DNA of 64,000 nt from Ureibacillus acetophenoni (GCF_900220965.1 NZ_OBQC01000011.1:1-64000); one strand, 5' to 3'; positions 52,140-61,169 are shown, counted from the stretch's first letter. Numbers and translations are program-made. The notes: generated from the letters alone by a model not told the origin.

Positions 52140-53780
52140 TTGAAAGAGTTATTAAAAGTACATGAGCTTCAATTTGATGTAAATGATTTAATACTATTTG
52201 AACAGTTTACAGGTACAGTCCATCAAGGTGATATTATCGGGATTATTGGAAAAAACGGTGCTGGAAAGTCAACGTTATTGAAGATATTATCCGGGGAATT
52301 GCAACCTACAAAGGGCTCATTAAATTGGGTACAGGATAATATTAAAATTTCGTATGTTGAGCAAGAGACAGAGGCATATGATTATTCGGAAGTCTCATCT
52401 TCTGAAGCTACACTATTATCAAAGTGGCATGTGCCTACAAATGAATACCATCAACTAAGTGGTGGCGAAAAGTTGAAAGCAAGGCTTGCCAATGGCTTTG
52501 CTTCACCTTCCAATCTTTTATTATTAGATGAGCCTACAAACCACTTAGATGAGGAGAGTACTGAATTATTAATTGATCAAATTAAGCATTATAAAGGGAC
52601 AATTATACTTGTATCCCACGACAGATATTTTTTAGATAAAGTTGTATCTAAAATATGGTCCATTGAAAACAAGAAACTAATTGAACATTACGGTAATTAT
52701 ACGGACTATATGAAAGAAAGAGAAAAGAGAAGATTATCACAACAAAGAGCTTATGAAAAACAACAAAAAATGATTGAAACAATCGAATCACAAATAAATA
52801 ATCTTTCAAACTGGTCGCAAAAAGCTCATGCGGAATCAACCAAAAAAGAAGGTTTTAAAGAGTATTATCGCGTGAAGGCAAAAAGAACGGACGCCCAAAT
52901 AAAGTCAAAAAAGAAACGCCTCGAAAAGGAATTAGAGAAATCTAAAGTAGAACCTGTAAAAGAAGATTACGAGGTTGAATTTACGTTAAGCACCAACAAG
53001 AAGCGTGGGAAACGATTTTTAGAAGTGAAGCAATTATCAAAGACCTTTAATAGTGAAGCTTTATTTGAAAATGCGAATTTTACCATACTACATGGTGAAA
53101 AAATTGCGCTAGTTGGTCCTAATGGCAGTGGAAAAACAACACTAGTAAAAATAATTATGGGTGAGGAAAAGGGAGAGGGGGAAATTTGGGTTTCTCCTTC
53201 AGCAAATATAGGTTACTTAACTCAAGATGTATTTGATTTGCCCCTAGAAAAAACACCTGAGCAATTATTTTACCGTGAATCTTATGAGGAAAAAGGAAAA
53301 GTTCGAAATTTAATGAAGCACCTAGGTTTTGAAAAGGCTGCTTGGACTTTACCTATACATTCTATGAGTATGGGAGAACGGGTTAAATGTAAATTGATGG
53401 CTTTCATTTTAGATGAAAAAGATGTTTTAATTTTAGATGAGCCTACAAATCACTTGGATTTACCATCCCGAGAACAGCTAGAAGAAACATTAATGCATTA
53501 TAACGGTACTTTATTAATTGTTTCTCACGATCGTTATTTTATTGAGAAGATCACTAATAGCAAACTGGAAATTCATAATGGCAAGATAAAAAAGGCTATT
53601 CGGAAGTCATCCGACTTAAGCTCAACCAGTGATTCGAAGGAATTGCTATTAAAACTTGAAACGGAACGTCAAGAAGTGTTAGGCAAACTTAGTTTCATGA
53701 CACCTAGTGATGCACAATATTTTGAGTTAGATCAAAAGTTTCATGAGCTTACAAAGCAGATTAAACAGTTAAAAGATTAA
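52140..53780 (+). CDS. ABC-F ribosome-protection protein (Vml/Vga/ExpZ type)
   Basis: About 546 residues, no membrane helices. Two ATPase domains: GKNGAGKST ... LSGGEKLKARLA ... LLLLDEPTNHLD, and GPNGSGKTT ... MSMGERVKCKLM ... LILDEPTNHLD. They are joined by a charged linker of about 90 residues, the antibiotic-resistance domain that reaches into the ribosome. These proteins displace PTC-binding drugs. TTG 52140 is preferred: AAGAAGGGA precedes it by 9 nt and the length then equals VmlR. ATG 52071, in frame, lies upstream of a terminator. The leader suggests drug-induced attenuation. Confidence 0.87.
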   Translation: MKELLKVHELQFDVNDLILFEQFTGTVHQGDIIGIIGKNGAGKSTLLKILSGELQPTKGSLNWVQDNIKISYVEQETEAYDYSEVSSSEATLLSKWHVPTNEYHQLSGGEKLKARLANGFASPSNLLLLDEPTNHLDEESTELLIDQIKHYKGTIILVSHDRYFLDKVVSKIWSIENKKLIEHYGNYTDYMKEREKRRLSQQRAYEKQQKMIETIESQINNLSNWSQKAHAESTKKEGFKEYYRVKAKRTDAQIKSKKKRLEKELEKSKVEPVKEDYEVEFTLSTNKKRGKRFLEVKQLSKTFNSEALFENANFTILHGEKIALVGPNGSGKTTLVKIIMGEEKGEGEIWVSPSANIGYLTQDVFDLPLEKTPEQLFYRESYEEKGKVRNLMKHLGFEKAAWTLPIHSMSMGERVKCKLMAFILDEKDVLILDEPTNHLDLPSREQLEETLMHYNGTLLIVSHDRYFIEKITNSKLEIHNGKIKKAIRKSSDLSSTSDSKELLLKLETERQEVLGKLSFMTPSDAQYFELDQKFHELTKQIKQLKD

Positions 53781-53787
53781 TAATGAT

Positions 53788-53823
53788 AAATCCTTGAAGT
53801 GTTTACCTTCGAGGATTTTTTTG
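53788..53823 (+). terminator. Terminator after the ABC-F gene
   Basis: Arms AAATCCTTGAAG and CTTCGAGGATTT with seven T. Confidence 0.85.
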
Positions 53824-53954
53824 TCCAACATATTGAAAGGAAATTGAAATAAGTGAATACAATAGTTCATTTACAAAGGTTAATGAAAAATTAATATCGA
53901 GTTAATAAAGTAAAACTAAAATAGGAAATAATCCCTTTAAACTAAGGAGAAATT

Positions 53955-54809
53955 ATGAAGTCAGTCCTATTTAGTAGTGTAAACACACTTAATCTATTTT
54001 CCTATTTTAAGCATAGAATCCAACGTAAGCATGAAGATTTAATTTACTTTAGAAGGTATAAAGAATTACTAAAAATTATTAAAAATGAATCACTGCAAAC
54101 TTACTTTCAACCAATTGTTAACATTCAAAATGGTGATACTTTTGCATTTGAAGCTTTAAATCGCCCATTACAATCCGTACTTTTCGAAAATACTGATCAC
54201 TTTTATGAATTCGTAGGACAAACAAACATTGTTTTTCCCTTTGAACAATTTTGTAGAAACATATCATTAAAAAGATTTACTGAACGTCTCACTTTTCAAA
54301 AAGATCAAAATTTTAATTTATTTATTAACATACATCCACATGTTTTGTTAGATAAAAACTATCATAGTGGTGAAACATTTAAGTTTATTAAAGAATTAGG
54401 GATTCAGCCGGAACAAGTTGTTTTTGAATTAACTGAGAGAAGTGCAGTTACTGATTTTAACGAATTTAAAAGAGTTCTATCGCACTATCGAAAACAAGGA
54501 TATCGTATTGCAATTGACGATGTAGGATCAGGGTACAACAGTTTAAAGACATTAATTTATTTAAAACCAGAGTTTATAAAGTTAGATCGATCACTTATTC
54601 AAAATATTGACCTGAATGAAGCTGGACAAAGTTTAGTTTCGTTAATACATGACTATGCAGAACAATCACAAACAAAAATTATTGCTGAGGGGATTGAACG
54701 ATTAGAGGAACTAAACTATCTTCAATCTGTAGGTATTCAATATGCTCAAGGATATGCATTAGGTAGACCAAACCAAGAGATAAAACTCGGGAGTATTCCA
54801 AAATTTTGA
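53955..54809 (+). CDS. EAL-domain c-di-GMP phosphodiesterase
   Basis: 284 residues, cytoplasmic. The EAL domain covers about 45-280. The full catalytic set is visible: E66 (EALNR), N125, E158 (ELTER), D188 and D189 (DDVGSGYNS), K209 (IKLDRS), E245 (AEGIE). It should hydrolyse c-di-GMP to pGpG. The next gene, 28 bp on, encodes a CBS-like and GGDEF protein; together they have the order of fused EAL-CBS-GGDEF proteins known elsewhere. The start follows AAGGAG. Confidence 0.92.
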   Translation: MKSVLFSSVNTLNLFSYFKHRIQRKHEDLIYFRRYKELLKIIKNESLQTYFQPIVNIQNGDTFAFEALNRPLQSVLFENTDHFYEFVGQTNIVFPFEQFCRNISLKRFTERLTFQKDQNFNLFINIHPHVLLDKNYHSGETFKFIKELGIQPEQVVFELTERSAVTDFNEFKRVLSHYRKQGYRIAIDDVGSGYNSLKTLIYLKPEFIKLDRSLIQNIDLNEAGQSLVSLIHDYAEQSQTKIIAEGIERLEELNYLQSVGIQYAQGYALGRPNQEIKLGSIPKF

Positions 54810-54837
54810 AAAATATACCGGTAAAAAAGGTGAGAAA

Positions 54838-55815
54838 ATGGTTACGAACATAGGTGAGGTAACAACAAATATAGGTGGAATCGTAAAGAAAGTTCCGTTT
54901 ATTAATCCTTTTGTGAAAAACAAAGAAGTAGACAAACTTTTTACGGACAATCCTAATATTCGGGGCTTAGTTGTCGTACATCATGAAAAACCAGTTGCGC
55001 ATATTACAAGAACTCATTTTTATCAAAAAATTGGTACCTTATATGGATATAACCTGTATATGGGGAGAGAGAGTAAACTCCTTGCAAAAAACGATCCCCT
55101 TATCGTTGACTACTATCAATCAATAACTGAAGTTAGTCGGCTAGCGATGGAACGTGAAGAAGAAGACCTATACGATGATGTCATTGTCACTAAAGAAGAG
55201 AAGTTTATGGGTGTTGTTAGTATCCGTGCGCTATTAATGAAATTCGTCGAAATACAAGTTGAATTTGCTAGTTTTCTAAATCCATTAAGTAATTTACCTG
55301 GAAACCACTTGATCAATCAAACGCTTGCAAAGGCTGTTTCAATGGAACAGTTCAGTTTACTGTATTTTGATTTAGATTACTTTAAAACATATAATGATTT
55401 ATATGGATTCAATAAAGGCGATCAAATTCTCTTACATTTAACGGATTTATTAAAAAGACATGTTCTCCATAATGGGGATTTTCTAGGACATATTGGTGGG
55501 GATGACTTTATGGCTCTAGTTCCGCATTACAATATTGAACCTATCTGTGAAGACATCATTACAGAATTTGATGAAACGATAGCTGACTTCTACAATCCGA
55601 AACACTTATCTGATTCCAAGTTGAAAATTAAAGGAAGATTAGGTGAAATGGAAAACCTCTCAATTATGTCATTGTCGATTGCGGTTTTAACTAACAAACA
55701 TCGCCAATTTGAAAAAGTAGAGGATATTTCTAATGAAGTCGCTGCAATCAAACGATACTGTAAAAAAATTAAAGGAAGTTGTTACATTATTGATAATAGC
55801 GATAGTTTTTCATAA
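54838..55815 (+). CDS. CBS-like and GGDEF-domain protein
   Basis: 325 residues. The N-terminal part (about 15-140) looks like a CBS-pair sensor (NIRGLVVVHHEKPVAHITR, then FMGVVSIRALL). The GGDEF domain (145-320) has FDLDYFKTYND (metal site) and GGDDF (220-224) in place of GGDEF/GGEEF. The conservative E-to-D change makes cyclase activity uncertain. It is co-directional with the EAL gene. The start follows AAAAGGTGAG. Confidence 0.85.
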   Translation: MVTNIGEVTTNIGGIVKKVPFINPFVKNKEVDKLFTDNPNIRGLVVVHHEKPVAHITRTHFYQKIGTLYGYNLYMGRESKLLAKNDPLIVDYYQSITEVSRLAMEREEEDLYDDVIVTKEEKFMGVVSIRALLMKFVEIQVEFASFLNPLSNLPGNHLINQTLAKAVSMEQFSLLYFDLDYFKTYNDLYGFNKGDQILLHLTDLLKRHVLHNGDFLGHIGGDDFMALVPHYNIEPICEDIITEFDETIADFYNPKHLSDSKLKIKGRLGEMENLSIMSLSIAVLTNKHRQFEKVEDISNEVAAIKRYCKKIKGSCYIIDNSDSFS

Positions 55816-55872
55816 AATAAGATTTGGTAATGTTACGCATTATGAAGAATCGCTTTAGAAGGATGTGATGAC

Positions 55873-55956
55873 ATGGCTCATAAATCCAATATGCCATCTA
55901 CTGAAAAAACTCATGCAAAGCCTATGAATAATATGGCGATACTTTGTATGAGATAA
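55873..55956 (+). CDS. Possible small protein
   Basis: 27 codons (MAHKSNMPSTEKTHAKPMNN...), with AGAAGGATG upstream. The hydrophilic, Lys/His/Thr-rich composition would fit a small spore or regulatory peptide, but nothing else supports it. Confidence 0.3.
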   Translation: MAHKSNMPSTEKTHAKPMNNMAILCMR

Positions 55957-56040
55957 GAAACTTTAATCATCGCCAGTAAACGTCTATTATTCATGAACGC
56001 TTTGCCCTTAACTTAACTAATTAAGTAAAGGAGAGTTCCA

Positions 56041-56304
56041 ATGCGTTACGTGAATGCAAATGATATTTTACCGAAACATCTTCTTGAAGAACTACAAACG
56101 TATGTACAAGGAGATTTAATTTATATTCCAAAACCAGAAGAACAAAGAGTAAGATGGGGAGTAGCTTCTGGTGAACGTAAAAGATTAGATGAACGAAATA
56201 AAACAATGAAAAAATTGTATAAAAATGGTACTTCTTTAGAAAAACTATCAATAGATTTTTGTTTATCAATTGAGACGATTAAAAAAATTGTTTATAAGAA
56301 ATGA
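56041..56304 (+). CDS. CD3324-family helix-turn-helix protein
   Basis: 87 residues. NANDILPKHLLEELQTYVQGDLIYIPKP at the N-terminus and the C-terminal helix-turn-helix (GTSLEKLSIDFCLSIETIKKIV) match the small Mor-like CD3324 family of Firmicutes. A DNA-binding role is inferred. The start follows AAAGGAGAG and a terminator follows. Confidence 0.78.
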   Translation: MRYVNANDILPKHLLEELQTYVQGDLIYIPKPEEQRVRWGVASGERKRLDERNKTMKKLYKNGTSLEKLSIDFCLSIETIKKIVYKK

Positions 56305-56335
56305 GAAGGTTGGTCAATATCCAACCTTCTTTTTA
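56304..56335 (+). terminator. Terminator after the CD3324-type gene
   Basis: Arms AGAAGGTTGG and CCAACCTTCT with a T run. Confidence 0.83.
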
Positions 56336-56429
56336 CCTCTGATGGAATATGGCAAGTTTATTTATAAAAGAAGTAGCCATTGAACAGCATTTACCTTTTC
56401 TGTACTCTATAACAGAAGGAGTGTTCGTT

Positions 56430-57062
56430 ATGAAATTTATGACTGTAGAACAATATCAACTCGTGAAAAATCAAGCAAAAAAGATTTTAAATACAGTTAC
56501 CACATCAAAAGATCAAAATGTAATTCAAGCAGTTCAAGCTTTAGTACAAGAAGAAATTGATGCTAAATTAACATTTCAAGATATTGAAGAGCAACTTATA
56601 CTTCAACCTATTTTTACTATCCAGTCAAAGGAACAATTAGAACTATTTTTAGAATCTATAAAACAATATGTGGAACCTTTTAAAGTTCCAACTGACAATC
56701 AAATTAAAAAGTTGTTTCCTAAAGACAAAAAAGTAAAACTCCCTAAACTAGATGGAATGGATTTTAGAGAGGTTACTTATTTAAGTTGGTTTGATGCTGG
56801 GACAAATAGAAAGTATATTGTTTTTTATGAGGATGGAGTTCTTAAGGGTGTGCGCGGAGTATTTGATCACACAGAAAAGAAGGGTATTTGTACGGTATGT
56901 AATCGTCATTCGAAAGTTGGGTTATTGTTAGTCTCAAAAAATGGTACACAACTGGGGACATATACAAAAAAAGGGAACTATATATGCGAAAATAGCGAAA
57001 TTTGCAACGAAGAACTAACTGATATTAATCGACTTAAAGAATTCGTAGATAATTTACGATGA
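56430..57062 (+). CDS. FusB/FusC-family elongation factor G-binding protein
   Basis: 210 residues (FusB: 213). A helical N-terminal part precedes a C-terminal four-Cys zinc-binding domain (CTVCNRHSKVGLL, then GNYICENSEICNEEL). Family members bind EF-G and release it from drug-stalled ribosomes, giving fusidic acid resistance; chromosomal Bacillales homologues (FBP family) are common, and resistance by this copy is not shown. ATG 56430 follows AGAAGGAG; the frame is open upstream without a site. Confidence 0.87.
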   Translation: MKFMTVEQYQLVKNQAKKILNTVTTSKDQNVIQAVQALVQEEIDAKLTFQDIEEQLILQPIFTIQSKEQLELFLESIKQYVEPFKVPTDNQIKKLFPKDKKVKLPKLDGMDFREVTYLSWFDAGTNRKYIVFYEDGVLKGVRGVFDHTEKKGICTVCNRHSKVGLLLVSKNGTQLGTYTKKGNYICENSEICNEELTDINRLKEFVDNLR

Positions 57063-57089
57063 GCCCTTATAAGGAGGGGAAAAGCACAA

Positions 57090-57113
57090 ATGATGATGCT
57101 ATTATTTTATTAA
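57090..57113 (+). CDS. Leader peptide of the Mef-like pump gene
   Basis: Seven codons (MMMLLFY) behind a strong AAGGAGGGG. The coding sequence CTATTATTTTATTAA (57099-57113) can pair with TTAAAATAAATAG (57125-57137), close to the next ribosome binding site, suggesting attenuation as in mef/erm leaders. Confidence 0.45.
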   Translation: MMMLLFY

Positions 57114-57166
57114 TTTATTTCCTGTTAAAATAAATAGATTAAATGAATAATGAGGGAATAATTAAT

Positions 57167-58420
57167 ATGACAGGAACATCAAATGATCCAACAGCTCAAA
57201 GTTGGAAGAAAGATATTACACTATTTTTAAGTAGCCAAACAATATCTTTATTTGGCTCATCATTAGTACAATATGCGATTATGTGGTACATTACACTATC
57301 CACACAATCTGGTATTATGATGACTATTTATATACTATGTGGATTTATTCCGACGTTTTTACTCTCACCATTTGCAGGTGTTTGGGCTGACCGATACAAT
57401 CGGAAACTTTTAATGATCATATCAGACTCCATGATTGCCGTAGCTACTTTAATTTTAGCAATTGTTTTTATGATGGGTTATGACGCAATGTGGTTATTAT
57501 TTTTAGTCGCTGCAATACGTGCACTAGGAACTGGTGTACAAACACCGGCAGTAGGGGCAGTACTACCACAAATTGTCCCTGAGGAACATCTAGTTAAAAT
57601 TAATGGGATTAACGGTTCAATTCAAGCAATAATAATGTTCATTTCACCAATGGTGAGTGCTGCATTAATTTCAACTACTTCAATGGAAATTATACTTTTT
57701 GTTGATGTTGTGACAGCAGCCATTGCTGTAGGAATTTTGTTATTATTCTTACGTATTCCAACCCATAATAAGGCTGCGCAAACTCAAAATACCGGTTACT
57801 TTACGGACTTTAAAGCAGGATTAGTTTATATTAAACACCATAGTTTTCTAAAGGTTTTAATGACTATGTTTGCTGTTTTCTTCGTGTTAATGGCACCTGC
57901 ATCGTTTTTAACACCGTTACAGGTAACTCGTAGTTTTGGTGAGGATGAGTGGAGACTCGCAGCGATTGAAGTAGCCTTTTCAATTGGAATGATGGTTGGT
58001 GGGGGACTTATTGCTGCTTGGGGAGGATTTAAGAACAAGATTTATACAATGGCATTTGCCGGACTCATTATGGGTCTATGTACTGTTGCTCTTGGGATTG
58101 TTCCTTCTTTCTGGATCTACCTATTATTCTTCGGGATATTCGGAGTAGCGATGCCTATTTTTAATACGCCAACAATGACTTTAATCCAAGAAAAAGTGGA
58201 TGGAGATTATTTAGGTAGAGTGTTCGGTGTGTTTGGAATGATTTCAACTTCGATGATGCCAATTGGAATGTTAATCTTTGGTCCTATAGCTGACTTTGTC
58301 GATATTGAATGGCTTTTAATTGGAACTGGTGTGGCTATGACATTACTTTTAGTCCTTCTAGTTAAAAGCAAAGCGTTACTTGAAGCAGGTAAACCGAAAG
58401 AACAAGTTTCGGCTGAATAA
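57167..58420 (+). CDS. Mef-like MFS efflux transporter
   Basis: 417 residues, twelve membrane helices. FLSSQTISLFGSSLVQYAI, PFAGVWADRYNRKLLMI, GVQTPAVGAVLPQIVPEE and DYLGRVFGVFGMI match the macrolide-efflux (Mef) type of MFS pumps. It would export drugs using the proton gradient; specificity is unknown. ATG 57167 follows GAGGG; ATG 57143 in frame overlaps that site. The leader peptide at 57090 and the neighbouring FusB and ABC-F genes support a role in handling ribosome-targeting compounds. Confidence 0.83.
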   Translation: MTGTSNDPTAQSWKKDITLFLSSQTISLFGSSLVQYAIMWYITLSTQSGIMMTIYILCGFIPTFLLSPFAGVWADRYNRKLLMIISDSMIAVATLILAIVFMMGYDAMWLLFLVAAIRALGTGVQTPAVGAVLPQIVPEEHLVKINGINGSIQAIIMFISPMVSAALISTTSMEIILFVDVVTAAIAVGILLLFLRIPTHNKAAQTQNTGYFTDFKAGLVYIKHHSFLKVLMTMFAVFFVLMAPASFLTPLQVTRSFGEDEWRLAAIEVAFSIGMMVGGGLIAAWGGFKNKIYTMAFAGLIMGLCTVALGIVPSFWIYLLFFGIFGVAMPIFNTPTMTLIQEKVDGDYLGRVFGVFGMISTSMMPIGMLIFGPIADFVDIEWLLIGTGVAMTLLLVLLVKSKALLEAGKPKEQVSAE

Positions 58421-58426
58421 TTAAAT

Positions 58427-58473
58427 AAACAGGTTTCTGGAGTGAAGCTCTTCAGAAACCTGTCTTTTTTTAT
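58427..58473. terminator. Bidirectional terminator
   Basis: Arms ACAGGTTTCTGGAG and CTTCAGAAACCTGT with eight T; it separates convergent genes. Confidence 0.87.
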
Positions 58474-59241
58474 TTAGAAGAAATAATCATATGTATTTTT
58501 TGCTAGTAACAATATCGTTACGACAATGAATAATCCTCTAACATAGCCACTACCACGTTTTATAGCATATTTTGATCCGCAAATGGCTCCTAATACTTGA
58601 GCGATCCCCATGATAAATCCGTAGGTATAATTGATTTGGCCTAAAGCCATGAACATTAATAATGCCCCGATATTACTACCGAAATTTAGAAACTTCGCAT
58701 TACCAGCTGCTTTTAAAAAGTCAAAACCAATCATAAGAAAAGCAAAAATTAAAAAAGAACCAGTCCCTGGTCCAAGAAAACCGTCATAAAAACCGATGGC
58801 AAAAATTAAAATTAAAAACCCGATAAACTTTAAAGTAGACAGTTTACTATACGTAGAGATGCTTCCCCAATCTTTTTTCAACAATGTATATACTAATACA
58901 CCTGCAAGCATGAGTAACATTAATGGTTTTAATACAGATGGATCCATTAAATGAACAATCCATGCACCTATACCTGCGGCAATAAAAACGATAGGAAATA
59001 GTTTCATAATCGTTTTTAATTCAAGTTTCCCAGAACGGTAAAATGTGATCGTACTTGTTAAAGATCCCATTGTTCCAGCCAGTTTATTTGTCGCAACTGC
59101 AGCAGAGGGACTTAACCCGGTAAACATTAAAGCTGGAAGTGATATAATCCCCCCACCACCAACTACTGAATCAATAAAGGCTGCTAAAAATCCAAATAAA
59201 AATAATAACAAAATCGTAGTTATATCGATGTCCAATAGCAT
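58474..59241 (-). CDS. TSUP-family permease (TauE/SafE)
   Basis: 255 residues with eight membrane helices in two related halves: FGFLAAFIDSVVGGGGIISLPAL and GFYDGFLGPGTGSFLIFAF. The family exports or imports sulphite, sulphonates or similar anions. The start at 59241 follows AGAGGG on the minus strand; the frame is open for 47 more codons upstream, without a site. Confidence 0.88.
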   Translation of the reverse strand: MLLDIDITTILLLFLFGFLAAFIDSVVGGGGIISLPALMFTGLSPSAAVATNKLAGTMGSLTSTITFYRSGKLELKTIMKLFPIVFIAAGIGAWIVHLMDPSVLKPLMLLMLAGVLVYTLLKKDWGSISTYSKLSTLKFIGFLILIFAIGFYDGFLGPGTGSFLIFAFLMIGFDFLKAAGNAKFLNFGSNIGALLMFMALGQINYTYGFIMGIAQVLGAICGSKYAIKRGSGYVRGLFIVVTILLLAKNTYDYFF

Positions 59242-59387
59242 GAGTAGCCCTCTTTTCTTATTTCTACAACAAACAAATAGTATCTGAAACGTGTATTCAA
59301 GTAAATAAAAAATTACATAGTGCAAATTCTTGTTAATTTGTTCAGAAAATGAAAATAAAAAGAATATTATTATTGTTTTCAAAATAC

Positions 59388-59412
59388 TGTATCATATATA
59401 CTGTATGATACA
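59388..59412. promoter_or_regulatory. PadR-type operator
   Basis: Perfect 9-bp arms TGTATCATA and TATGATACA with a 7-bp spacer, 32 bp before the padR start. ATGTAT-N8-ATACAT-like palindromes are typical of PadR binding sites. It would give autoregulation. Confidence 0.7.
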
Positions 59413-59443
59413 TAGTATGTAATGAACAGTATGGAGGTGTACT

Positions 59444-59791
59444 ATGAGCAATCTACTGGATTCATTATCGACAGAATTAAGGAGAGGAACGCTGACATTG
59501 GCTGTTTTAAGTCAGTTGCAAACAAAGCAATATGGTTATTCCCTTGCCCAATTATTGGAGGATTCTGGCATAACAATTGAACAAAGTACGTTATATCCAT
59601 TACTACGCAGATTGGAAAAACAAGAGCTAGTGGAGAGTATTTGGGATAAGACGGAGTCTAGGCCTCGGAAATACTACAAGTTAACTGATTTTGGTGCGGA
59701 GATTTATGAGAAGTTGAAAACGGAATGGCTTGTTAATTCAAAACAGCTTTATGAACTATTGAAAGGAGAGAATGAGGATGAATCTGATTGA
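59444..59791 (+). CDS. PadR-family transcriptional regulator
   Basis: 115 residues. The PadR winged helix is LTLAVLSQLQTKQYGYSLAQLL and ITIEQSTLYPLLRRLEKQELV, then SRPRKYYKLTDFG, with a C-terminal dimerisation helix. The start follows GGAGGTG. It overlaps the next gene by 14 nt, and a perfect palindrome lies upstream. Confidence 0.93.
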   Translation: MSNLLDSLSTELRRGTLTLAVLSQLQTKQYGYSLAQLLEDSGITIEQSTLYPLLRRLEKQELVESIWDKTESRPRKYYKLTDFGAEIYEKLKTEWLVNSKQLYELLKGENEDESD

Positions 59792-60779
59792 TGTCTATAT
59801 ACATGAGGTAACCCGTCGCTTGCCTGAAAAAAATCGTGATGATATTGCTCTTGAATTAAGGTCTACCATTGAAGATATGTTAGCTGATGATTTTACCGAA
59901 CAAGATGTCAAGGAAGTGTTAAGTGAACTCGGTAATCCGGCAGTTTTAGCTAGTAACTATAGTGAAAAACCGATGCATCTAATAGGACCACGTTATTTCG
60001 ACGTATATGTTTCTTTGTTAAAAATGATCATTCCAATTGCAGCAGTTGTAGCGCTCATTTCAGTAATGGCGAAATATATTTTTAATTATGATGAAAATCA
60101 GGCGATACTAAATATGGGCTTACTTATTCTTGGAGAGGGAATTTGGGTCATTATCGAGGTTTTCATACAAACATTCTTTTGGTTAACAATTGTTTTTGCA
60201 TTTATTGAACGTGTAGATAACACAAAAGATCATAGTCCATTATCCATTAACGGGAAAAAGTGGACGCCTGATGATCTGAAAAATGTAGCTTATATTCCAA
60301 GAAAAAAAGCTATATCAAGTGTATATGTATTTCTTGGCTTACTTTGGACAGCGATTTGGGTTACAGTTTATTTTAATGCAGATCAATTGGTAGGTATTTA
60401 TCATAAAGGGGAGAATGGTCTTCAATTTGTTATGCCTGCCTTAAACCAAACAGTGTTAAACTCCTATTGGCCACTTGTAATTATTAGTGTCGGTTTAGAA
60501 GTAGCCTTGGCACTTTATATGCTGTTAAAAAAACAATGGACGAAAAATGTTGCTCATCTAAATGTAGTAAAAGAAATCGTTGGAACAATAAGTGTCATCG
60601 TGATTATTACGAACGTTGCCATTTATAATCATGACTTTCTTATCTACATGAGTAACTTACTTAATTTTAGTGAAAGTACTATATTGGGCTTTATACAAAG
60701 GATAACAATTATTTTATATCCAATCTTTGCGATTTGGAATTGTATTGATGGATATTTAAAAGCGAAAATTAGGAAATAA
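59778..60779 (+). CDS. HAAS-domain membrane protein
   Basis: 333 residues. The N-terminal HAAS domain (1-60: EVTRRLPEKNRDDIALELRST and LGNPAVLASNY) is followed by about six membrane helices. HAAS proteins regularly sit beside PadR regulators and are thought to be membrane sensors. ATG 59778 is preferred on spacing from AAAGGAG; ATG 59772 is in frame. A terminator follows. Confidence 0.83.
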   Translation: MNLIDVYIHEVTRRLPEKNRDDIALELRSTIEDMLADDFTEQDVKEVLSELGNPAVLASNYSEKPMHLIGPRYFDVYVSLLKMIIPIAAVVALISVMAKYIFNYDENQAILNMGLLILGEGIWVIIEVFIQTFFWLTIVFAFIERVDNTKDHSPLSINGKKWTPDDLKNVAYIPRKKAISSVYVFLGLLWTAIWVTVYFNADQLVGIYHKGENGLQFVMPALNQTVLNSYWPLVIISVGLEVALALYMLLKKQWTKNVAHLNVVKEIVGTISVIVIITNVAIYNHDFLIYMSNLLNFSESTILGFIQRITIILYPIFAIWNCIDGYLKAKIRK

Positions 60780-60785
60780 TATGAC

Positions 60786-60834
60786 CGCAAAAGATACCAG
60801 AGAGAGTTTAAACTTTCCAAGGTATCTTTTTTAA
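60786..60834 (+). terminator. Terminator after padR-HAAS
   Basis: Arms AAAAGATACC and GGTATCTTTT with a long loop and T tail. From here to 61169 there is no gene; only the promoter below was seen. Confidence 0.65.
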
Positions 60835-61067
60835 TTTATACATTAAAAAAGTTGTTACATAAAAGTATATTCAAATAAAAAATCCAAACAATAAATAATG
60901 ATATATTAGAAAAACAACTTGATGGAATGTTCCGCAAATTCCAAAAATAAAGAAGAGTCGAAAAATAATAAAAATTCAACATAATTTAAAATGGGGGCGT
61001 TTACATGATAGAAATTTTTTAAAATTTCAAAAAGAATAGAAGTTTTTAATAATATGATATAATTATA

Positions 61068-61096
61068 TTGTTAAAACTATAAAATTCTGATAATAT
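61068..61096 (+). promoter_or_regulatory. Candidate promoter of the oligopeptide operon
   Basis: TTGTTA (61068-61073) and TAATAT (61091-61096), 17-bp spacer, 74 bp before the oppA start. Confidence 0.5.
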
Positions 61097-61169
61097 ATCA
61101 AATGCTACTTCACTTAATATTTTCAGAAAAATTGGAAATATAAAACAACATAGATTGGGGGATTTCAAC

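Noticed and set aside
61005-61022. A five-codon frame (MIEIF) upstream of oppA as a leader peptide
   Set aside because: It lies before the predicted promoter at 61068, so it would not be on the oppA transcript.
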